From Nematopogon swammerdamellus (lineage: Eukaryota > Arthropoda > Insecta > Lepidoptera > Adelidae), in NCBI GenBank assembly GCA_946902875.1, contig OX336340.1:22707566-22771565 (forward strand): 64,000 nucleotides of DNA. The letters run 5' to 3'. Shown here one piece after another: positions 9,190 to 18,600 of the stretch (positions within the stretch are counted from its first letter, which is position 1; every line of letters begins with the position of its first letter). The notes under the pieces were generated by a model that had not been told where the DNA came from, ran no database searches, and was given only the letters and a program-made list of their open reading frames with translations. A program made the position numbers and the translations under genes.

Positions 9190-9650
9190 GATTTTCTTTT
9201 TTAAGTTTACTCTGTTATTATTATTAATTATACTCATTTTAAGTTTACGGATTAACAGTGGTTATTGGGTGCTGAAAGGTACAACGGACAACCAGACGTC
9301 GGCTCCAGGAACTCCCGCAGTTCCTAAAAAAGCCCGTGACGTAGCGGGCGAAACGTCGACTTATGTAAGGTGTTGAACTAAGCTTGCGATGGCTTCACCG
9401 AACATATCCGGGCCCATCGGCAGTAGAGGAGGGTGTTAATCGAGGCCGGGACTAGCGAGTGGCCACTCTGAATTTCCCGCACATGCTTCACGTTTCGGCT
9501 CGCATCAAGCCCTCGTCAGCTAGTCTGCGTTGACTAGGACGCGGGGAAACCACCAGTCCCGCTCTCGACCTATCCATATTCTGTAGGATGCTTCCAATGA
9601 CGTTTTCGTGCTTCAATAACCACTATTAATTCGTAAACTTAAAAATGAGT
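9190..9650. mobile_element. Inverted-repeat element with hammerhead-like motifs
   Basis: Inverted repeats of about 36 bp occur at 9232-9267 (CTCATTTTAAGTTTACGG...) and 9613-9650 (complement CTCATTTTTAAGTTTACG...). The direct repeat GTAGATGTTG occurs at 9180-9189 and 9651-9660 and may be the target-site duplication, although the left end does not start exactly at the inverted repeat. The interior holds a GCCCG/CGGGC hairpin followed by GAAACGTC (9332-9357, plus) and a second, hammerhead-like motif on the minus strand (9484-9530). The class is undetermined; Penelope-like elements are one possibility because they often carry hammerhead ribozymes. Confidence 0.5.
9484..9530 (-). ncRNA. Hammerhead-ribozyme-like core (degenerate candidate)
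   Basis: On the minus strand: CTAG, then CTGACGA (consensus core CUGANGA), then GGGCTTG ATG CGAGCC able to form stem II, then GAAAC. This is the order stem I, CUGANGA, stem II, GAAA of a type I hammerhead. The expected NUH cleavage triplet after a short stem III is not intact here (GTG is found). It is probably a decayed copy. A related copy is at 20301-20338. Confidence 0.4.
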
Positions 9651-9901
9651 GTAGATGTTGCAGTATGAATAGTGAGGCCAAGGTACACGTCGCTTGGCGC
9701 CGGTATACCAAACTGTTCTAGTCTACTTAAAGTTTGCCTGTGACGCTGTGTCTTCACTAATGCCCAGAAATGTCGATAATGTCAGCACCCAAAAATTATC
9801 TCTGCGATGTATTATTCACAAGGGCAACGTTGCTATCGATACTGAGCTGGGCGGCGGGAGTAGAGGTCTGCACACAACGCCCGGCAAACTTGAAGCATTG
9901 T

Positions 9902-10285
9902 CAGCCTCGATAGCTCAGTGGTGCAGACAGTCAACTGTCGCTATTGAATGTTAAGCAACGCTGGGTGCGGTCAGTACTTGGATGGGTGACCGCTGACCGT
10001 TGGAGGCTGACCGAGGTTCGGATTCCTCGTAAAACTGTAGGTCCCTTCCCTCCTAATCTTACTTGGTGGTAGGGTATAACCCGCCCGGGTTGGTACCACC
10101 GCAATGAATGAAACGTCGGTCGAAACGGCTATGTAAATAGTTTGTTTTCCGACCAGTTCAGTGTAGCCGGCACGATCAAAGGGGGAAGCACTGACATGGC
10201 ACTTAGTTCACCCGGTGTTATGGGCTGACATCACGGACGTTGTAGGTGATGTAGCCAACCGTGTCAGTTTCCATAAAAAAAAAAA
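9902..10285 (+). mobile_element. SINE with tRNA-like head and 5S rRNA-derived segment (full copy)
   Basis: The head CCTCGATAGCTCAGTGG resembles a tRNA box A (TAGCTCAGTGG). At 9951-9994 the sequence GTTAAGCAACGCTGGG...GCGGTCAGTACTTGGATGGGTGACCGC closely follows insect 5S rRNA from about position 57 to 99, spanning the 5S internal promoter. GGTTCGGATTCC at about 10015 is box-B-like. A body of about 260 bp follows and ends in a run of A. Further copies: 8459-8690, 13310-13600, 19262-19500 (minus) and 60010-60125 (head only). Transcription by RNA polymerase III is inferred. Confidence 0.82.
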
Positions 10286-10535
10286 GCAGACAAGTTATGC
10301 ATTCGCTTACATTTCGCAGTGTGAACAAGGCAGAGCATGCGCGCTCTATATGTACATTATTACTCTGAGTGGTTGTAAAGTTTGTTTATAGGTACACTTT
10401 AGATTGTACGGACGGTGCGACACTTTTTTTTTGTACTATAGACACTTGGATCTGTTCTATCAAACTTGTTTCTAGTAAACTGTACTGTCGTATCTCTGTC
10501 ACACTTATGAAAGGCAAAGGGACTTGGGCGTGATG

Positions 10536-10708
10536 GTACAGTACGCGGGCAGTATACAATACATCGAGCTTTAGAAACGGACAATCCGGATATAAAGCGC
10601 CGTCTCTGTCGCACGGAGACGTGCGAGTTCGTGCGACAGACGATGTTCTACAAGCACATTGTCTCTTTCTAAAGCTCGAAGTACGTTATTTACTGCCGGG
10701 TACTGTAC
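10536..10708. repeat. Fold-back (hairpin) MITE, 173 bp
   Basis: The left arm 10536-10588 (GTACAGTACGCGGGCAGT...CGAGCTTTAGAAA) pairs with the right arm 10660-10708 (TTTCTAAAGCTCG...ACTGCCGGGTACTGTAC). A second inner inverted repeat uses GTCTCTGTCGCAC and GTGCGACAGACG. It is a typical palindromic non-autonomous DNA element. No flanking duplication was identified with confidence. Confidence 0.7.
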
Positions 10709-12269
10709 AAACATGTCAATGTCATGTATTTATAGCAATAATGAATGTGCTTTTTGGGGCATAATGTTAAGTGCATTGATTTATTATGTTGCTTCTACAG
10801 GAAAAAAAAAAATCTTTATAATTTGCAGAATATTAGCCGCTATATGCAGCAAAAAGGTCTGAATAAAAATGCATATGTATAACATTTTAAATGCAAAATT
10901 TTATTAACAAAATAATTTAATTGTCGTATTGACCGCCATCTCACACGCGCGATAACAGTTTCATAGATCTTGAATGATCGCGGGCAGTAGATGAGACCAG
11001 AATACTTTTGTCACACAAGCGGATATATCTGGTTGCATCTACATTTTATCCTCTTCCGACTTTACAACTTATAATACACTATACGTATTAAGTGAATATC
11101 TTTTTCAATTTTCCCCTAAGTATATTCTAATACTTTGTTTACAATAATTTGAAATAAACTGGAATATTTGATTCCGAAATTATTTCCATTCAATCATGCA
11201 ATAATTATTGAGTTCTTGTAGATATAAACACACTTATCTATTGCAACGAGTCAATTACAACTGAAATGTTGATGCAGATGAGAGTATACACACGTGACAT
11301 ACATATATACATGTGACATCAGTGTCGTATTTACCCATAACATATATACAATGTTTGTTGAACTGGACATGAGAATATTGTTTTTCATTTTATAGTTTCA
11401 ATTAAAATTTTGCAATTTTTCATGGTCTTCCTCTGATAATTCATACAGTTATTGGAAAAGAAAATTTTAATAGAATTTTTACTCTCGGAATCTTATAGAA
11501 AATTTTTAACATCAAGTACATTCTCCTCACTATTGTTAATGAATAACTAACTCGTAAATGCAGTAATGATGAGATTAGGGCTCTACTTTCCATCTGCGAA
11601 TCCGTTTCACCGGCCCCCGGCTTTCACATCAATATTTCCATCACCAATTCTTGCACAAAGGACATATTTTCTACCTTAGTAATAGGAAATGTACAGAGGA
11701 CAAAAAAAAAATTATTCTGACCACTGATGACCAAATGCAGTCTCATCCTGCACACCGCACACCACACTCTGCATACCATACTCCGTGCATCTTATATTTA
11801 CATATATTTCAAGTTGTGACACTACTACTGTATTTATACTCTCAGTTGTCAATTAAATTCAATCTTAACCGCTCAAGCGCCTGCGGGTCACATGTGTACC
11901 GGCACCAAAAAGTGCCCGAAATGCCGGCGGGACACGGCTGTCCCGGTCGAGTTTCGGCATTAAAATACAAGCTCTTTCAATATGGGGATAAGGCTCATTT
12001 GAAAAAAATTTAAAGATATGCCCTATATTTCACATCATTTTATTTCAATGGCAATAACAAACCATTAAATTTATTAAGAAGCTTCAGTAATTTTTGTTTA
12101 TGTCAAGGTCGGCACAAGGTAAGACCACACGCCGGGAGGCTGTGATACTCTAGATGGTTATAATACAGGTAGACCAATACCTTCTCCAATGAATACTAGC
12201 TTTTCCCGAATCCTTAATAGGTTAAAACGTGAGAGGATTTGGCATTAAAGATAAACAATATTTCCATAA
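10709..12269. other. Intergenic stretch between Hakai and TMEM115
   Basis: AT-rich with no convincing ORF or RNA gene. A perfect 6-bp hairpin GGGACA-CGGC-TGTCCC sits in a GC-rich patch at 11929-11944. Nothing else was recognised. Confidence 0.4.
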
Positions 12270-12629
12270 AGGTGGGTACTGACCGGCGTTACGCGATGTA
12301 ATGTAACATGTTACAAAGCGAGCATTTGTGCAGTCAGTACAGGGAAACTCGAAGCGAGCCGCTCGTTGCTCGCTTCAAATGCTCCACCCGGCTGTCGGTT
12401 TTTTGGCGAATCCTTTGAGTGTTACGCGATTCAGTCAGTACTCCGCAGCGAGTCTTCACGAGCGCACGTGGCACAATCACTCGCAATGACATTTTGACTG
12501 CGAGAGGCAAGGAATCTGGAGCACGGGCGAACAACGAGCATGTTTTTACACTGTTTTTTAGCAAATGGCGTAACGACATGCTCGCTGCGAACGGACATTA
12601 CATCGCGTAACGCCGGTCAGTGCCCACCT
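12270..12629. mobile_element. MITE with TAA target duplication (Harbinger-like), 360 bp
   Basis: Terminal inverted repeats of about 36 bp start AGGTGGGTACTGACCGG on the left and AGGTGGGCACTGACCGG on the complemented right, both running through GCGTTACGCGATGTAATGT. TAA flanks both ends (12267-12269, 12630-12632). It ends 27 bp from the TMEM115 stop codon. It has no coding capacity. Confidence 0.82.
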
Positions 12630-12656
12630 TAACGTGTCTCACTACGGCTGGACTAA

Positions 12657-15600
12657 TCATGAATGCTTGCTCGTTGAGGGTTGAACCGCTGGTTCTATGT
12701 CGACGAGCATGGCCTCCGCTGCGGGCGGTACTGGGTTTAGCGACCTCGAGGCGTTCACGCCCGGGTGGACGGCCTCTGGGCTCTCGAAGGCCGGTATGAC
12801 CTGCGAAGCTTGCATCTTCCTCACTGTGTCCATGTTCACTTTGCTGGAGACGTTCTTCTGGCGTGACTGCTCCGACGTCTTCGAAAGGCGTTCGCTGAGA
12901 GCTTTGAGGGCGATTTGGCTGTAAAAATTAATTATTATTAGTTTCTAATCAAATAGTTATAGCAGTTATTAGAACGATTCAAAAGCACTGTGAAACTTGA
13001 CAACTTGTAATTCAACCATTTTATGTTAGAAAAGTTTCAGATAAAAATAAATAAGTCAATCCTCGCTTGTTGTATGCCGTTTTGTGGAGAAATGAGTGCC
13101 AATAAAGGTTATTGATCTCACTTCATTACTTTATGAAATATTTGAGTTTACGTGCGTGTCACAATTCGTGTGTATCCCATCCACGCGACAGCACTAGCAT
13201 GGAAGCCAATGGATACAAAGCATATTTAATTTAATCATTGGGAAGCCAAGAGGTTAAAGTTCAACTTCTAGAATAATAGTTAAGTAAAACATTCATTACT
13301 ACTTCTACCTTTTTTTTTTATGGAAACTGACACTGTTGGCTACATCACCTACAACATCCGTTATGTCAGCCTATAACACCGAGTGAACTAGGTGCCATGT
13401 CAGTGCTTCCCTTCGATCGTGCCGCCTACACTGAACTAGACGGAAAACACAAACTATTTACATAGCCGTTTCGCTCAGTGTGGTGGTATCAACCCGAGCG
13501 GGTTGAACCCTACCACCTAGTAAAAAAGGGAAGGGACCTACAGTTTTAACGTGGAATCCGAATCACGGTCAGCCTCCAACAGTCGAGCGGAACAGCCAGC
13601 TTTGCATAACAATCAATATCAGCCCATTCTGTTTCTGTCGGAACTAGGGGGGCATCAGCCGTGCGTTGCAATGAAAACAAAAACAATGTGAGATGCGATG
13701 ACATCACGGGCGTACCTGTTTGTTTTTGTTGTTGTTGTTGTTTGCTGCCCGGGCTGTCGTGTTAGTGGGGAGTGTGGGCTATTCTCCGCACTGAGACCGC
13801 AAAACGATCCGTTGTACGTGGGTGTACCTGGTGTTGTACCAACCGTGTTTCTCCGCTACACAACGTAGAATAGAATAGAATAGAAATGCTTTATTGCACA
13901 CAAAAATACAGAGATACACAAGACAGAAGATAACATACAGAAGAAGAATAGAAGCTAACAATAATTGAAGATGTGAGTGGACGAAGGTACTATGTAAAGG
14001 TGCGTACAGACATCGCGAGGCATGCGGCGCGAATGGTTAGTCACGCATGCCTCGGGCTGTGTGGACGTGAGTGCTCACTGTGAGCATTCGCCGCATACGC
14101 TCGTTGCGAGGCTGCCTCAGTGCGAGCTGTGCGTTCCGTGTGGACGGCGCACGCAACACAATAACAGCCGTCCACACGGAACGCACGGCTCGCACTGAGG
14201 CAGCGCGTTAATTGCCTGGCAACGAGTGTATGCGGCGAATGCTCACAGTGAGCACTCACGTCCACATAGCCCGAGGCATGCGTGACGAACCATTCGCGCC
14301 GCATGTCAGCGTCAGCTTGAGCGTGTGCGTGCGTGGTTGTTTGCGTGATCAGCTTGAGCATGTGCCGTTCAGGAGTTATGCATAAGTGTTGCGCGCATGC
14401 CTCAGGTTGAAGCATGCGTGACGAACCATTCGGCATGCCTCGCGATGTCTGTATGCACCTTAAAATTTTTTTAGAAATGCATTTTTTACCGTAGATGAAG
14501 GTGTTATGTGCCGAGTAATCAAGTGGCACTGACAGAAAATCCGAAATCACGACGGAAATAGGAGTTATTCAAGTGGTGAAGGTGTTATGGTCATAAAACA
14601 CCTTATTCCAGTTTGATCATCTCCAAAGGTCATCTCATAAATTGAATTTTTTGTTCATGATGAAAGAGCTATGTGTACAAAACACCTTCATCCACATGAA
14701 CGAATGATTTTGTATTAATGCATGGTTTTTTACGCTTTTTTTTCTCAGCTTTTTGTTTTTGTTACATAGCACCTTTGTCACCTGATGTCTTCAATTCAGA
14801 AACAAAAGAATAGTAGCGTGCAAAGCGTGCAACGTAAACAATTATTTATAAAAAAATGACAATAGAAATACTTTATTGCGCACAATTTACTAAAAAAAAA
14901 CCACATGAATTAAATAAAAAAAATTTAGATAAAGACCGTCTACGCTCCACGTCTTGCTGTTCGACGCCCGGCATGGTGATGGTGAGTCCGCGCGGCGAGA
15001 GCGCGAGGTGGACGCGCCGCGGCGCTGCCGGGCACAGTCCCACGCGCACCACGCACCGGTGCAGCGGCGACAACACACCCCGGATCACCGGCTGGATCAC
15101 CGTCGGGAAGAAACTGCAACATTCCAAAACGCAATTTAACTTCACTCTCAAGAAATCGACAAAGTAGTTCACATGCGGCAGAAACAGACAAATTGAATAA
15201 ACTGCTCGAAGATTTTATCCAATAGCCATCACAAACTCATTCTAAAACAGGCTAGACCAGGGGTCGCCAAATGGCGGACCGCGGTCCGAATCCGGACCGC
15301 CGACCTATTTTGTGCGGACCTTAAAAAACAGTAAAACGCATCCCTAAACTTTTTATTTAAGTATATCAGAAAAATGTAAGAATATAAAAATAAAAATCTA
15401 TGGTAGTTTTATTTAGCCCAACTAATAGTACATAGCAAAAAATCTAATTTTTCGTAATAAAAAATAATTCCGATTTCTTTTAAGGCGGAAATAAGGCTCA
15501 AACCGTGCTACCCGAGCACTGATGATTGAAACACTAACCGTATGCAGATGTAATAGGTGCGAGATTCATTCTACTCGTGCGGTGGCTGATACGTCGCGCC

Positions 15601-18600
15601 GACGAAGATCGTTTGCGCGAAAATCACACTATATATTAAATTTCACGTGTTGGAAAGATGGAAAACAATATTTTTTTCGCTACGATTGTAGGGAAAAATA
15701 TTATCTATATTTCTATGAGGGTCTTGTATTGAAACAAATGATGTTTCTCAAGATAATTTAACTTGAATGTACAATTTTTGTACTTTTCGTTATTTTTTGG
15801 AGATTTATTTAACACCTTTCCAAAGTAGTGAAATATTTTTTTTTTCGCTATGTTTGTTAATAAAATTAAAGATCAATACATGACACATATTTTTTACAGA
15901 TTTGTTATCTTTACCAATAGCTCGATAATTTCGTTTAAAGTTAATTAAAGTCCGCCTTAATTTTATTTCTTATTTGACATTTTAAATCTGGGTCCAGTCA
16001 TCATCTACCAACCGGACCGCAACAGTCTTATAATTTTTTTAAACAGACCCCCAATAAAACTAATTGGTGATCCCTGAGCTAGACAAAGATTTTAAAGCCC
16101 AAAATAATACAATCCACAAACAACTTAGATATATGTGTGAACACATCAGTTTCGACTATGGTGGGAATATCGCTACACAATCTGCCGCCGCGCCAAAGTA
16201 GCCCATATGGACACCGGTTGGCTAATCTCAAATGGAAATGGGCTGGGAACATCGGCCGACGTGTTCTACACTGTTGGCCGTGGACAGGGAAAAGGACTGT
16301 GGGAAGACGTTGGAGGTCATCAGTGGTTTGGAAAATGAGTCCGCACTATACCATGTCAGTCAGTCAGCCAGTCAGCGTGTAAGCGTCCACTGCTGGACAT
16401 ACGCCTCTCCAATTTTCCTCCAGTCCTCCCGGCCTTCAGCGATACGGAACCACTGATTTCCGCCGGCGTACTTGATGTCGTCGTCCCACCTGGCGGGTGG
16501 TCTTCCCACACTCCGTTTTCCTGTACCATGGCTTCCGCGTTATAGAACATCAACTGACTTGTCAAAGCTGAAGCTGTCGTCGAGGTCGCCGCGCGTGCCG
16601 CTGCCAGAAGCGCAGGTAGAGCCAGGAGGCGATTGAGCCGCAGGCCCACATGCACGGGTACGTCCCCTCCAGCGCTCCGCGTTATAGAACACCAACTGAC
16701 TTGTCAAAGCTGAAGCTGTCGGCGAGGTCGCCGCGCGTGCCGTTGCTGTGCCGCTGGCAGAAGCGCAGGTAGAGCCAGGAGACGATGGAGCCGCAGGCCC
16801 ACATGCACGAGTATGTCCCCTCCAGCGCTCCGCGTTATAGAACACCAACTGACTTGTCAAAGCTGAAGCTGTCGGCGAGGTCGCCGCGCGTGCCGTTGCT
16901 GTGCCGCTGCCAGAAGCGCAGGTAGAGCCAGGAGACGATTGAGCCGCAGGCCCACATGCATGGGTACGTCCCCTCCAGCGCTCCGCGTTATAGAACATCA
17001 ACTGACTTGTCAAAGCTGAAGCTGTCGGCGAGGTCGCCGCGCGTGCCGTTGCTGTGCCGCTGCCAGAAGCGCAGGTAGAGCCAGGAGACGATGGAGCCGC
17101 AGGCCCACATGCACGAGTACGTCCCCTCCAGCGCTCCGCGTTATAGAACATCAACTGACTTGTCAAAGCTGAAGCTGTCGGCGAGGTCGCCGCGCGTGCC
17201 GTTGCTGTGCCGCTGCCAGAAGCGCAGGTAGAGCCAGGAGACGATTGAGCCGCAGGCCCACATGCATGGGTACGTCCCCTCCAGCGATCCGCGTTATAGA
17301 ACAGCAACTGACTTGTCAAAGCTGAAGCTGTCGGCGAGGTCGCCGCGCGTGCCGTTGCTGTGCCGCTGCCAGAAGCGCAGGTAGAGCCAGGAGACGATTG
17401 AGCCGCAGGCCCACATGCATGGGTACGTCCCTTCCAGCGATCCGCGTTATAGAACAGCAACTGACTTGTCAAAGCTGAAGCTGTCGGCGAGGTCGCCGCG
17501 CGTGCCGTTGCTGTGCCGCTGCCAGAAGCGCAGGTAGAGCCAGGAGACGATTGAGCCGCAGGCCCACATGCATGGGTACGTCCCCTCCAGTGATCCGCGT
17601 TATAGAACAGCAACTGACTTGTCAAAGCTGAAGCTGTCGGCGAGGTCGCCGCGCGTGCCGTTGCTGTGCCGCTGCCAGAAGCGCAGGTAGAGCCAGGAGA
17701 CGATGGAGCCGCAGGCCCACATGCACGGGTACGTCCCCTCCAGCGCTCCGCGTTATAGAACATCAACTGACTTGTCAAAGCTGAAGCTGTCGGCGAGGTC
17801 GCCGCGCGTGCCGTTGCTGTGCCGCTGGCAGAAGCGCAGGTAGAGCCAGGAGGCAGTTGAGCCGCAGGCCCACATGCATGGGTACGTCCCCTCCAGCGAT
17901 CCGCGTTATAGAACACCAACTGACTTGTCAAAGCTGAAGCTGTCGGCGAGGTCGCCGCGCGTGCCGTAGCTGTGCCGCTGGCAGAAGCGCAGGTAGAGCC
18001 AGGAGGCGATTGAGCCGCAGGCCCACATGCATGGGTACGTCCCCTCCAGCGATCCGCGTTATAGAACAGCAACTGACTTGTCAAAGCTGAAGCTGTCGGC
18101 GAGGTCGCCGCGCGTGCCGTTGCTGTGCCGCTGCCAGAAGCGCAGGTAGAGCCAGGAGACGATGGAGCCGCAGGCCCACATGCACGGGTATGTCCCCTCC
18201 AGCGCTCCCACCACCCACAGCAGGATCGACACCAGCAGGAACAGTAGAGGCAGCGAACGGTTCGTTAGCTTGCCTGCAAGTTTGTGATAAAATCTATAAA
18301 TAGTGACAATGTGTTCCAGAGTCAGCTGAAAATATTTCTCTTAGACAATCCATTTTATAAGTTAAGTGAATTTTTTTCTTACTGTAAATAAAAATTCTGC
18401 TGACTTTGATAATTCAAATTGTTTATATGCATAAACACAAATTTTATTAATAACTTGACTGAACCCTATGTTCTTTGTTTTGTATTTTATTATCTTTTTA
18501 ATGGGTTATTTTGACTTAATATTTGCTTAGATATAGTATGGTATATTTAACATAATGAAAACTTAGTATGTAAGTTATATTTAAAAAAAGCTCTGTAAGG

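Noticed and set aside
9940..9995. Functional 5S rRNA gene
   Set aside because: Only about positions 57-99 of 5S match, joined to a non-5S head and body; the same chimera recurs elsewhere.
14041..14550. 169-codon minus ORF
   Set aside because: It lies almost entirely in the palindromic MITE 13998-14460, and its translation is shaped by the inverted repeat.
16540..18084. 514-codon minus-strand ORF as a repeat-protein gene
   Set aside because: It is an off-frame reading of duplicated TMEM115 exon 3 DNA. The period of 153 bp keeps any stop-free frame open. There is no independent start, promoter or homology.
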